DNA from: JBCCSZ01 sp039199225
GTDB taxonomy: Bacteria; Bacteroidota; Bacteroidia; Chitinophagales; Saprospiraceae
DNA length: 15,193 nt
Reading direction: 5' to 3'
Assembly: GCA_039199225.1 (NCBI GenBank)
Contig: JBCCSZ010000194.1
Location: forward strand, 1-15,193
Part shown: one piece after another, positions 1 to 7,404 of the stretch
Numbering within the stretch: the first letter of the stretch is position 1
How the letters are laid out: the number at the start of each line of letters is the position of its first letter
The notes under the pieces: generated by a model
What the model saw: the letters and a program-made list of their open reading frames with translations, nothing else
The model's database searches: none
Told to the model about the DNA's origin: nothing
Made by a program: the position numbers and the translations under genes

Positions 1-111
1 CGGAGGCGTCCCAATGTTGCCACCTACCGGAGGCGCAACAGGTGCCGTAGAAGCCAACTGAGCCCAAAGGGAACTCACCATACGACCGATCACTCTATCG
101 GGATAAGGCAT
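1..111 (-). CDS. N-terminal part of an unknown protein, cut by the window edge
   Basis: Reading leftwards, an ATG at 111-109 opens a frame that stays open for 37 codons to the window edge. It starts MPYPDRVIGRMVSSLWAQLA and continues into a stretch rich in Ala, Pro and Gly. The start lies 10 bases after the stop of the upstream 324-residue gene on the same strand, so the two are probably cotranscribed and perhaps functionally linked. The visible part holds no recognisable domain, and no function can be given. The tight spacing and clean frame support a real gene. The short visible length limits confidence. Confidence 0.5.
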   Translation of the reverse strand, partial: MPYPDRVIGRMVSSLWAQLASTAPVAPPVGGNIGTPP

Positions 112-121
112 AGCGTATTGT

Positions 122-1096
122 TTAAGGTGTTGGTGGAGCCAAAGGTCCGGTTTTAAAATGGTTCAGCAAGCTCGTGGCATTGGCCGTGTTGGTCATAATC
201 GTCTCCAAGGAGTTGTTGCTGAACAACTGGGCTCTGATGTTGTCGACGATCATCTTCGTGGCTTTGAGGCTTGCTTTGGGAAAGCGCAGAACATTGAACA
301 AATCGATCCGATGATTTTCCGAAAGCGCAGCAAGGGCTGCTCGAATGCGCGTCAGGGCCGTTTGCAGGGCGGCATCATCTTGCGGTAACAGCTCCCAGGG
401 AATGAGGGGGCTGGCGCCGCTTTGGATGGTCATGGCCAATATCTCTGGGCGCAGACGGCAGATGCCGGCCCCGGGTGCTGCGTCCTGAAAAAAGTTAGCC
501 GCCTGGCCTCCGTTGACGTGGGTGCGCAACTGGCCGATCAGCCGATCGCGCGCTGCCTGGTCGTGGTCATTGGCCTCGATGTAGGAAATCCCAAACAGCA
601 AGCGGTTGAGTATCTCGTTACTACTGGCATCGGCAATATCGTGCAGATGTACCAGTAGGTCGTTGATGATCTCCCGGGAAGTGGTGGGGTCACCAGCGAC
701 CGGGTGGGTGGCATCGTCCAGCTCGATGAGATTTTCCAGCTCTTGATTGACCGGAGCGACTACCTGCGTCAAGGTCAACGTCTCCAGCTCTACATTGGAA
801 TTGTCTAATAAGGTGACATTCAGCTCGAAGGAACCTGTGTCGGCGGGCGTAAACTCCCAGACAGTCTCTTGGTTGGTAACATCTTCGTTGTTGACCTGCC
901 AGCGGATGTTCTGCAGGTTTCCTTGCAAAGTGGGATTGGTGACGAAAAGCACGTAAGTCTGTTTGCGCCCTTGTGCAAGCGGAGAAGCGTAGTAGCTGAC
1001 GAGCACAGCATGGCCGTTGCCTGTAGCAACCGTTTGGCCCAGGTCGGCAGCCTGGAAACTGAATGGTAGTCTGGTTTCTGCCTTGGGGACAGGCAT
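122..1096 (-). CDS. Hypothetical protein with an Ig-like N-terminal region
   Basis: This 324-residue protein is not recognised. Residues from about 25 to 115 alternate hydrophobic and polar positions, with Trp, Val and Thr spaced as in Ig-like or PKD-like beta sandwiches (an IRWQV segment, later a TGSFELNV segment). The remainder, from about 120, is mostly helical in character and rich in Ala, Leu and Asn, ending in a Pro-rich tail. There is no signal peptide or lipobox at the chosen start, so it is probably cytoplasmic or delivered by a leaderless route. The ATG at 1096 is preceded by an AT-rich intergenic region. A second minus-strand gene starts 10 bases after its stop. The gene looks more GC-rich by eye than the genes to its right, which may mean a different origin. 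A link to a contractile or phage-like apparatus is conceivable, but nothing in the sequence shows it. Confidence 0.7.
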   Translation of the reverse strand: MPVPKAETRLPFSFQAADLGQTVATGNGHAVLVSYYASPLAQGRKQTYVLFVTNPTLQGNLQNIRWQVNNEDVTNQETVWEFTPADTGSFELNVTLLDNSNVELETLTLTQVVAPVNQELENLIELDDATHPVAGDPTTSREIINDLLVHLHDIADASSNEILNRLLFGISYIEANDHDQAARDRLIGQLRTHVNGGQAANFFQDAAPGAGICRLRPEILAMTIQSGASPLIPWELLPQDDAALQTALTRIRAALAALSENHRIDLFNVLRFPKASLKATKMIVDNIRAQLFSNNSLETIMTNTANATSLLNHFKTGPLAPPTP

Positions 1097-1459
1097 AGGG
1101 GGTCTGTTTTTAGGGTCAATGACTAAATTCCAAGAATAAGGATGCGATCAGAAATGCCTTCCGATGTCGCTTAGTATTTATGTATTAGCAGCTGTAGAAT
1201 TTCAGCTACTGAGGAGGTAACTTTGACAATATACAGACAATGGAACAAATTACAAAATATTCACATAGGAATTAACGGAATAAAATTCGTCCATTGCCAC
1301 TGCAAGCGGTGGTTTTGAATGGCAGAAGCATTCATGGGATGGATGAATTATCTGAAACAGGGGCGATCATTATCAGAGGAAGCTGAAAAAAGAGTATTAT
1401 TGGCCCTGCAGCAACTTGTTGGTTGCCCTTGGGTTTATTGACACACAACAATTGAGTTT
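1097..1459. other. Intergenic region between divergent genes
   Basis: This gap separates the minus-strand gene ending its start at 1096 from gluconokinase at 1460, so it should hold two outward promoters. I find no convincing promoter with both boxes. It contains a short inverted repeat at 1187-1210 and a GAGGAGGT stretch at 1211-1218. That stretch resembles a Shine-Dalgarno sequence but leads only into very short frames. A 40-codon ATG frame at 1319-1441, starting MAEAFMGWMNYLKQG, follows directly after an in-frame stop. It has no recognisable similarity and is not called as a gene. Confidence 0.4.
1187..1210. repeat. Imperfect inverted repeat, possible operator or RNA hairpin
   Basis: AGCAGCTG at 1187-1194 pairs with CAGCTACT at 1203-1210 across an 8-base loop, with one G-T wobble in RNA. 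No T-run follows on either strand, so it does not look like an intrinsic terminator. Its place between divergent genes would suit an operator, but no regulator is implied. Confidence 0.25.
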
Positions 1460-1939
1460 ATGGTCTACATAGTATATGGTGTATCTGGGGTTGGAAAGAC
1501 AACCATTGGAAAGGCTTTGGCGGAAAAACTCCAACTGCCTTTTTACGATGCAGATGATTTCCATCCGGAAGCGAACGTTGAAAAAATGAAGAATGGTCAT
1601 CCCTTGAATGATGCCGACCGAGCGCCTTGGCTGGCGGAATTGGCGCAGCAGATGCTCAGCTGGGAGCAAAAGGGAGGAGCCGTATTGGCTTGCTCGGCAC
1701 TGAAAGAAAAATATCGAAAAACCCTTCAGGGAACGGCGCCATTCAAATGCTGCTTTATCTTGCTGAATGCTTCGGCTGAACTCATTGGGAAGCGTTTGCA
1801 AGCGCGCAAAGACCATTTTATGGACCCTGGGCTGTTGAGGTCGCAATTCGAAACCTTGGAAATCCCCGACTATGGCATCCAGGTGGATGTCGGTGCATCT
1901 CCGGCGGACATCCTTCAAGCAATACTATCCAAGCTTTAA
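1460..1939 (+). CDS. gntK: Gluconokinase
   Basis: Gluconokinase (EC 2.7.1.12) phosphorylates D-gluconate with ATP to 6-phosphogluconate in the cytoplasm, feeding the pentose phosphate or Entner-Doudoroff routes. The 159-residue length is usual for the short GntK type. Visible motifs are the P-loop GVSGVGKTT at residues 7-15, DADDFHP at 30-36, the LNDADRAPWL segment at 49-58, the CSALK segment at 78-82, and the DHFMDPGLLRSQ region near 118-129. All are typical of this kinase branch of the P-loop superfamily. The start codon has no strong Shine-Dalgarno sequence, as is common in Bacteroidota. The AraC-type gene starts five bases after its stop, so they are probably cotranscribed. No gluconate transporter or dehydratase is visible nearby, so the wider pathway context is unknown. 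Related shikimate kinases lack the DADDFHP and LNDADR segments, which makes that alternative unlikely. Confidence 0.93.
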   Translation: MVYIVYGVSGVGKTTIGKALAEKLQLPFYDADDFHPEANVEKMKNGHPLNDADRAPWLAELAQQMLSWEQKGGAVLACSALKEKYRKTLQGTAPFKCCFILLNASAELIGKRLQARKDHFMDPGLLRSQFETLEIPDYGIQVDVGASPADILQAILSKL

Positions 1940-1944
1940 GAACA

Positions 1945-2835
1945 ATGCAAAGTTTCGGAATGGAAGACCACAAACACATCAAGTTTCAAAACCGCCAAAA
2001 TCCGGATGCCACCTTTGACCTAATGAGGCTGGAAAAATTGTTTACGTTAAAATTTCCGGACCACTCCCCTTTTCAATTGCATGTCGTAGAATTTTACATC
2101 ATCCTTTTGATCGAAGGAGGACAAGGATTTCACACCATCGATTTTACCGATCATGCCTACCAAAAAGGAAGTTTGCTAACCATCCGAAAAGACCAAATCC
2201 ACAAGTTTCACAAAGGTGAGTCCGTAAAGGGTATTGCACTGCTTTTTACCGACGACTTTTTGGTCAGTTACCTGGAACAACTGGAAGCCTTAAAATCGCT
2301 TCAGCTCTTCAATGAGCTTTTGGGGGTTCCAAAAATACAGTTGTCACAAGACGAGCTAAAAGAAATTTCCAGCTTGGTCGAGCGAATCAAAACCGAGTAC
2401 TACGAGACAAACGACGACTACTCTCTAGGCATCATACGCAGTGAACTACACATTTTGATTGCCAAGCTATACCGCATCAAGTCACTCAACAATCAACTGA
2501 TCGTGAACCGCAAATACCTCAGCGAGTTCATTCAATTTCAAAACTTAGTTGAAAAACAGGTTAAGACCCACAAAAAGGTGCATAATTACGCCAAAATAAT
2601 GGGCATCAGCACCAAAACCCTCAATACTGTCAGCAGGAGCATCGTCCACAAATCTGCCAAAGAGTTCATCGACGATATATGTACCAAGCAGATCAAGCGA
2701 CTGCTCATCAACACGGAGCTTTCCATCAAAGAGATTGCCTACGCTATGGGCTTTGAGGAAAGTACCAACTTCTACAAATACTTCAAACGCCAAACCCAGC
2801 TCACGCCAGAACAATTTAGAAGCAGCACTCGATAA
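1945..2835 (+). CDS. AraC-family transcriptional regulator
   Basis: This is a 296-residue DNA-binding regulator. Residues 1 to about 150 look like a cupin-type sensing domain, with many short beta-like segments such as LHVVEFYIILLIEGGQGFHT. Residues from about 190 to 296 form the two-helix-turn-helix AraC domain. The first helix-turn-helix lies around KVHNYAKIMGISTKTLN, and the second around LSIKEIAYAMGFEESTNFYK, followed by the family-typical FKRQTQLTPEQFR end. It starts five bases after gluconokinase, with a lipoprotein of duplicated SnoaL-like domains 96 bases downstream. The target is not known. Either neighbour or its own operon is possible. Genes of this kind often respond to a small molecule bound by the N-terminal cupin, but the ligand cannot be read from sequence. 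Confidence 0.9.
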   Translation: MQSFGMEDHKHIKFQNRQNPDATFDLMRLEKLFTLKFPDHSPFQLHVVEFYIILLIEGGQGFHTIDFTDHAYQKGSLLTIRKDQIHKFHKGESVKGIALLFTDDFLVSYLEQLEALKSLQLFNELLGVPKIQLSQDELKEISSLVERIKTEYYETNDDYSLGIIRSELHILIAKLYRIKSLNNQLIVNRKYLSEFIQFQNLVEKQVKTHKKVHNYAKIMGISTKTLNTVSRSIVHKSAKEFIDDICTKQIKRLLINTELSIKEIAYAMGFEESTNFYKYFKRQTQLTPEQFRSSTR

Positions 2836-2931
2836 TTTCCCATTTTTACAGTCTTAAGGCTTTTTCTTATATCCATTTACACGGCTGAATCACTCATCTT
2901 TGTCATATCAATATTCTTAAAAATACAGAAG

Positions 2932-3801
2932 ATGAAATCACTACCTCTATTTAGTCTATTAACCCTCTTGGTCGTTGTAATTTCTTGCAATGCAAACAAA
3001 AATTCAGTTTCACCCTCAAAAGATTCAGCAAACATGGAATTAACCCAAAAAGAGAAAGCCGTAGCCCTTATTGAAAGCCTGGAAACAGGCGACCCAACCC
3101 CTGTTGGCTACATCAATCCCAACAAGTACATCCAGCACAACCTCTCTGTCGAAGACGGTCTGGAAGGCTTTGGAAAAGTAATGGCCAATGCTCCCGAAGG
3201 TGGCTTCAAAGCAAAGGTCGTCAGAGCCTTTCAAGATGGCGACTATGCCTTTTTGCATGTTCAATACGACTTCTTCGGCCCCAAGGCAGCTTTTGACATC
3301 TTCCGTTTCGAAGATGGAAAGATTGTGGAACACTGGGACAATCTCGCCGAAATTACCCCACCCAATCCCAGCGGTAGAACGCAATTGGACGGTGCAACAG
3401 AAATTGTGGATACAGACAAAACTGAAGCCAACAAAGCATTGGTCAAAGCCTTTGTCACCGATGTGTTAATGAATGGCCAGGTCGATAAAGTCACAGACTA
3501 TGTGAATCCAGAAAAATACCTTCAACACAATTCAGGCATTGCCGATGGCCTGGACGGCTTGGGAAATGCGTTGAAATACTTCAAGGAAAATAACTTGCTG
3601 TTGCAATACGACAAGGTACACCTGGTACTGGGCGAAGGAAACTTTGTCTTGACCGTCAGCGAAGGAAAGTTTGGCAAGGGCGATCATGTTTCCTATTACG
3701 ACTTGTTCAGAATAGAAGATGGAAAAATCGTAGAGCACTGGGACATTATAGAGTCCATCCCCGCCAAAGAAACATGGAAAAACAGCAATGGTAAGTTCTA
3801 G
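2932..3801 (+). CDS. Lipoprotein with two tandem SnoaL-like (NTF2-like) domains
   Basis: This 289-residue protein begins with a short hydrophobic signal ending in VVISC, so Cys19 should be lipidated after signal peptidase II cleavage. That places the protein in a membrane facing the periplasm or the cell surface. The rest is an internal duplication. The first copy, about 40-140, and the second, about 165-275, share NP-x-KY-x-QHN (62-70 and 192-200), a DGL-x-G segment, and FR-x-EDGKIVEHWD (124-136 and 259-271). This pattern is typical of SnoaL-like polyketide-cyclase-related folds, which in Bacteroidota are often annotated as nuclear transport factor 2 family proteins. Many bind or isomerise small hydrophobic molecules, but no substrate can be assigned here. 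It follows the AraC-type gene in the same direction and is closed by a strong terminator. A cytoplasmic enzyme is excluded by the lipobox. Confidence 0.87.
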   Translation: MKSLPLFSLLTLLVVVISCNANKNSVSPSKDSANMELTQKEKAVALIESLETGDPTPVGYINPNKYIQHNLSVEDGLEGFGKVMANAPEGGFKAKVVRAFQDGDYAFLHVQYDFFGPKAAFDIFRFEDGKIVEHWDNLAEITPPNPSGRTQLDGATEIVDTDKTEANKALVKAFVTDVLMNGQVDKVTDYVNPEKYLQHNSGIADGLDGLGNALKYFKENNLLLQYDKVHLVLGEGNFVLTVSEGKFGKGDHVSYYDLFRIEDGKIVEHWDIIESIPAKETWKNSNGKF

Positions 3802-3824
3802 CTTATCTTTTTAAAAAATAGCAC

Positions 3825-3869
3825 ATGCGATTCGGTAGCAATTGATTTACTGAATCGCATTTTGTTTTT
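3825..3869. terminator. Rho-independent terminator between convergent genes
   Basis: ATGCGATTCGGTA (3825-3837) pairs with TACTGAATCGCAT (3848-3860), 13 base pairs with a single G-U wobble and a 10-base loop, followed by TTTGTTTTT. It lies 24 bases after the lipoprotein stop. An A-run at 3813-3818 would give a U-run on the opposite strand, so it may also end leftward transcripts from the decayed gene at 3868. Confidence 0.85.
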
Positions 3870-4328
3870 AATACTTCAACAATTTAATGCTGTGGACTTT
3901 CGCGCCAATCTGAATATTGAGTACATATCACCTACAGATAAATCGGCTCCACTTAAATAAATTTGATTGGTGCCACCTTCGGTAATCAACTGTTGATTTC
4001 GAACTATTTGTCCAGCCAAATTATATATGCGAATTTCTGCTTTCGACGATTTTTCGATCCAATAAGTCAGTTGAATATTGCCAACGAAAGGATTGGAGCT
4101 CACTTTCAGCAGGAAAAAGTGATCGGCAGTATTTTCTTGCTCGAATACATCTTCTGGAATTAAGTTTGTCGAATTGCAATTGCTTGTTTTGATAAATGAA
4201 TATTCCTTTGGATTATCAAAAAGTAATGTGCAATCAACGACTATTTTAAAATGCTATTGCCCTTTCGATTGCTTCGACAAATTTTTATTTTTCTTCCAAT
4301 GGCAACTTGTACTATTGATGATTATCAC
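3868..4328 (-). pseudogene. C-terminal remnant of a T9SS-exported protein, frameshifted
   Basis: Reading leftwards, a frame without an ATG runs from about 4328, is broken by a TAG at 4256-4254, then continues through SSNPFVGNIQLTYWIEK, AEIRIYNLAGQIV and LSGADLSVG. At about 3929-3928 one base appears to be missing. The neighbouring frame then supplies YVLNIQIGAKVHSIKLLKY and a stop at 3870-3868. Joined, these pieces give the pattern of a T9SS type A C-terminal sorting domain: NPF near the start, an IYNLAGQ-like strand, G-x-Y-V-L, and a terminal KLLK. In intact proteins this domain directs export through the type IX system and surface attachment. The stop plus the frameshift make this a pseudogene unless there are sequencing errors. 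The mature passenger domain is not identifiable. Its end abuts the terminator at 3825-3869. Confidence 0.72.
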
Positions 4329-4453
4329 TTATATTTGTCAGCACGCCACTGGAAAGGAAAATGTTAAAAGTCTTTGACGAAACCCTCGACGATCAATTTT
4401 AGCATAACTTGAAATCAATTAATTACTGCGCTCCAAGGACGAGTGCTTTTGAT

Positions 4454-4747
4454 CTACTTTCTACTTTTGATTGCAACGAATTTTGGATTCATTTTTTCGA
4501 TGCTACTCAACAAATTGACTTTTTTCACGTTTACTTGAGGAGGCTAAGCCTTTCTGCCGGATTGCGCTTCGACTAAAGTTTACATCCGGAATCCAATTAA
4601 CGTTTGCACACCTAAAGACAAGTTGTCGATTTCAATCGAAACAAACCAGTCTGTCGTTTCCCTCTCGAATAGCACTGATGCATCGACATCGGTAGTTATA
4701 AAGACTGAAAGTTCGTCGTTTAATTTTTCGGTCCTGAAAAAGATCGT
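4454..4747 (-). pseudogene. Decayed coding fragment, probably the same dead gene
   Basis: A single minus-strand frame from 4747 encodes protein-like sequence. It includes FRTEKLNDELSVFITTDVDA and DWFVSIEIDNLSLGVQTLIG, up to a stop at 4582-4580. Still in the same frame, after two more stops, it reads VNVKKVNLLSSIEKMNPKF before the stop at 4456-4454. There is no start codon, because a TGA lies just upstream at 4750-4748. The frame differs from that of the T9SS remnant downstream, so at least one more indel would be needed to join them. I infer one truncated, degenerate gene covering 3868-4747. The alternative is chance open frames in AT-rich DNA. The composition of the first 55 codons argues mildly against chance. 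Confidence 0.35.
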
Positions 4748-4765
4748 TCAACATTTAATCGATAG

Positions 4766-7168
4766 ATGAACAAAAAAACACTAATGCTTTTATTGCTTTT
4801 GGTATCCAACACAGCAATGGCCCAATTTACCCTCAGCGGTACATTGACGGATGAGGCACAGAATCCGCTCGAATTCGCCATCGTGCGTTTACAATTGGAT
4901 TCGCTGCATCCGGAAATCGCCATTACGGATAGCAGTGGCTATTATGAGATCAACAATCTGCAAGCTGGCAACTACAGCTGCCTATTTCAATACGTATCTT
5001 ATAGGGATACAAGCTTTAATTTTTACCTACAAAACGACAAAATCCTCAATCTGCAATACCAGGGTTCGTTGACCTTGCCAGAAGCAATTGTTACGGCTAA
5101 AAAACCCGTTTTACAAAGACAGATAGACCGCATTCGCTTCAATGTTGCCGATACCGATATTTCCTTTGGCAGCAGTGTCTGGGAGGTGATAGAAAAAGCG
5201 CCTTTAGTGAATGCCTCCAATGAGGGAGAGCTGTCGATCAGCGGCACCGATGGTGCAGTTGTTTACATCAATAATCGAAGAAAAATCCTAGCGGGAGAAG
5301 CTTTAAAAAATTACCTCAACAGCATCCCCTCTGAAAACCTGGAAGCCATTGAGGTCATCACTACGCCTCCTAGCAGATACGAGGCCGAAGGTGGTGCAGG
5401 GATCATCAACATTGTGATGAAAAAGAATAAGGAGGAAGGGCTAGAGGGCAATGCTGGCTTTCGTACGACGCAGGCGACTTTGAACTCTCAGGCTGCCAGT
5501 ACTTATTTGAATTATCGACAAGGAAAGTGGAATGTTTATTCCAGTTTTTACGTTAGCAATCGCAACCAAAGAAGGATATACAATAAGAATATTTTTTATC
5601 CTGACGATTCATTCGATATTTCTAACCGTTTGATTCGCACCGTTTTAGACGACCGAAACAGGGATTACGGTGCCAGTGGTGGGATCGATTATGAGATCAA
5701 TAAAAAGCATACGATTGGAATGCTGTTTGACTACTCAGGCTCTAATTACGACGACACGCGAAGGGCAACCAGCATGGATGATTTTATTGCCAGCGACTCC
5801 CTTTCTGTAACCAACAATACAGATGATCAGACGATTAATACGTACTCGGCCAACTTGAATTATCAGGGCAGTTTAAACGATAAGGGAGCCAGTTTAAACA
5901 TCGATCTAGATTATCTAAACCATCAGTCGGACATTCAATCTTTGAGTATTACGGAGATACTATCTACAGAAACTGATAAGGTTTTATACAATCGGAATTG
6001 GTTTAGAAGTGCTTCGCCTCAACGCATTGAAAACGCATCGGCAAGGGCCGACTTTGAATGGCCGATCAACGATAAACTGTCTTTTGAAGGCGGCATTAAA
6101 AGTTCCTTTTCAAGGATTGACAACGATCTGCTTTTTGAAGATCGCATTGGCTCTGATGGTTGGCTGAGGGACCCTCTCCGATCGAATTTGTTCCGCTACG
6201 ACGAAGACATTCATGCTGTCTATGCGGTCTTTAATCAAACGCTGAATGAAAAGTGGGCTTATCAGATGGGCGTGCGGATGGAAAATACCATTGCACAGGG
6301 TTGGTTGGAAGGCGAAAAAGTAGTGGATCGCAACTATACCAATTTTTTTCCGACGGCCTTTTTGAAGTACGTACCCAGCGATCAAAGTAGTTATGTACTG
6401 GCAGTTTCGAGTCGCATCACCAGACCCAGTTATTGGGATGTCAATCCTTTTCGAACGTATACGACAGACAATGCTTACTTTGAGGGGAATCCCTTTTTGC
6501 TGCCGGCGCGTTATTACCGACAAGAATTAAACTATACCTTATATAAACCAAGCGGCACTTATATTTTCCAATTGGGTGCCAGCCAGCTATTGGACGAATT
6601 TTATGCACTCCCCTACAATCCGGAGGAGAATGTCATCGCCAATCGAAAAACCAACTACGGAAATAAATTTGCTTTTTTTCAAGCCACCACCTTAAGCAAG
6701 CAGTTTACGCCCTGGTGGAAAATTACGGCCTCTTCCTTGGCGGCTTATATTTTATCTCAAGGAGCATACGAAGATGTCATTATCGACAACCGCTCCTTTT
6801 TGCTCAATCTCAGCACCAATCAAACTTTTACCCTTTCGAAGGAACAGGGATTGTCGCTCACTGTCATTGCCAATAATGCTTTTCCGGTGACCATCGTCAA
6901 CACTCGGATCGGCAACCGCTTCATCACAGAAGTGAGACTTCGCAAATCAATGGGCAGGGTTAATCTGAGTCTATACGCCAGAGATTTATTCAAGAGCCAA
7001 AAAGATAATTACGATATTCAGCTAAACGATTTGAACATTATAGACGAAAACTACCACGACACCCGAAGCCTTTCCTTTGCCATTAGTTACAGCTTCGGTA
7101 AGTCGACTGTAAAAGACAAACGTTACAGAGAAACTGGAAACAGTTCCGAACAACAGCGGCTGTATTAA
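4766..7168 (+). CDS. Outer-membrane beta-barrel protein, TonB-receptor-like
   Basis: This is an 800-residue outer-membrane protein. A signal peptide (residues 1-19) ends at AMA, just before Gln20. Residues 20 to about 100 form a carboxypeptidase-regulatory-like beta sandwich (FTLSGTLTDEAQNPLEFAIV, then DSSGYYEINNLQAGNY). LPEAIVTAKKP at about 104-114 is the usual linker before the plug. Residues about 118-222 are plug-like, including IEVITTPPSRYEAEGGAGII. The rest alternates as amphipathic strands with many aromatic residues, as in the outer membrane beta-barrel family related to TonB-dependent receptors (OMP_b-brl_3 type). No clear TonB box is seen. The substrate is unknown. It is followed by a 425-base regulatory gap and then the peptide cluster, so a role in moving a peptide or metal across the outer membrane is possible but unproven. 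The predicted promoter at 7241-7283 separates it from the cluster. Confidence 0.88.
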   Translation: MNKKTLMLLLLLVSNTAMAQFTLSGTLTDEAQNPLEFAIVRLQLDSLHPEIAITDSSGYYEINNLQAGNYSCLFQYVSYRDTSFNFYLQNDKILNLQYQGSLTLPEAIVTAKKPVLQRQIDRIRFNVADTDISFGSSVWEVIEKAPLVNASNEGELSISGTDGAVVYINNRRKILAGEALKNYLNSIPSENLEAIEVITTPPSRYEAEGGAGIINIVMKKNKEEGLEGNAGFRTTQATLNSQAASTYLNYRQGKWNVYSSFYVSNRNQRRIYNKNIFYPDDSFDISNRLIRTVLDDRNRDYGASGGIDYEINKKHTIGMLFDYSGSNYDDTRRATSMDDFIASDSLSVTNNTDDQTINTYSANLNYQGSLNDKGASLNIDLDYLNHQSDIQSLSITEILSTETDKVLYNRNWFRSASPQRIENASARADFEWPINDKLSFEGGIKSSFSRIDNDLLFEDRIGSDGWLRDPLRSNLFRYDEDIHAVYAVFNQTLNEKWAYQMGVRMENTIAQGWLEGEKVVDRNYTNFFPTAFLKYVPSDQSSYVLAVSSRITRPSYWDVNPFRTYTTDNAYFEGNPFLLPARYYRQELNYTLYKPSGTYIFQLGASQLLDEFYALPYNPEENVIANRKTNYGNKFAFFQATTLSKQFTPWWKITASSLAAYILSQGAYEDVIIDNRSFLLNLSTNQTFTLSKEQGLSLTVIANNAFPVTIVNTRIGNRFITEVRLRKSMGRVNLSLYARDLFKSQKDNYDIQLNDLNIIDENYHDTRSLSFAISYSFGKSTVKDKRYRETGNSSEQQRLY

Positions 7169-7240
7169 AACGCAATAAGTCGAATTTCCTTTCGGAGTCT
7201 ATCCGGCAGCCGACTGTATTTCGCTCAGACTTTATTTGAT

Positions 7241-7254
7241 TGTGATGGATCACA
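7241..7254. promoter_or_regulatory. CRP/FNR-like palindromic operator
   Basis: TGTGATGGATCACA has perfect six-base arms (TGTGAT and ATCACA) around GG. CRP/FNR-family proteins bind similar two-fold symmetric sites; the arm sequence is CRP-like, while the shorter half-site spacing is closer to FNR boxes. Its centre is about 40-42 bases upstream of the start expected from the -7 box at 7276-7283, a classic position for an activator. No regulator gene of this family is in the window. Confidence 0.45.
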
Positions 7255-7275
7255 TTCGAGCGTAAAAGTACCTTA

Positions 7276-7283
7276 TACCTTTG
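7276..7283 (+). promoter_or_regulatory. Bacteroidota-type -7 promoter box
   Basis: TACCTTTG matches the Bacteroidota primary-sigma -7 consensus TAnnTTTG exactly. No TTG -33 box sits about 19-21 bases upstream, which would fit a promoter that needs an activator at the palindrome 7241-7254. Transcription would start near 7288, giving a leader of about 300 bases before the precursor gene. Confidence 0.45.
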
Positions 7284-7337
7284 CGACCGTAGGAGTCATC
7301 ACCAAATAAAGCTAACCACTAAAATTGCACTGCTAGT

Positions 7338-7404
7338 TAGGAATCAGGATACCTCTTTGAGGTGTAATCGGGTGAAGCCTTCATTACTCGACCTGTTATT
7401 CCTA
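7338..7404 (+). ncRNA. Predicted three-way-junction RNA in the cluster leader
   Basis: Three helices close a junction in 67 bases. P1 pairs TAGGAAT (7338-7344) with ATTCCTA (7398-7404), extended by CAG (7345-7347) with CTG (7393-7395) past a TT bulge. P2 pairs ATACCTC (7349-7355) with GAGGTGT (7359-7365) across a TTT loop, with one G-U. P3 pairs TCGGGT (7368-7373) with ACTCGA (7386-7391), then GAA with TTC across a GCC loop, with an ATT bulge. The helices were paired by hand. I do not recognise a known riboswitch class. It lies downstream of the predicted promoter and upstream of the precursor gene, so a cis-regulatory or stability role is inferred. Confidence 0.5.

Noticed and set aside
158..658. 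Plus-strand open frames opposite the 324-residue gene
   Set aside because: They have no recognisable content and lie antisense to a longer, protein-like frame with a clean start and stop.
1319..1441. 40-codon ATG frame before gluconokinase
   Set aside because: It is short, follows directly after an in-frame stop, has no ribosome-binding site and no recognisable similarity.
1397..1918. 173-codon minus-strand frame
   Set aside because: It is the antisense of gluconokinase, whose motifs are unmistakable.
2849..2865. Possible terminator after the AraC-type gene (AGTC-TTAA-GGCT, then a T-run)
   Set aside because: The stem is only four base pairs, with a wobble pair, too weak to call.
2895..2902. 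CATCTTTG as a -7 box for the lipoprotein gene
   Set aside because: The first base does not match the consensus, and there is no TTG at the right distance upstream.
3963..4377. Two plus-strand frames of 66 and 67 codons
   Set aside because: They are opposite the T9SS remnant and have no protein-like pattern of their own.
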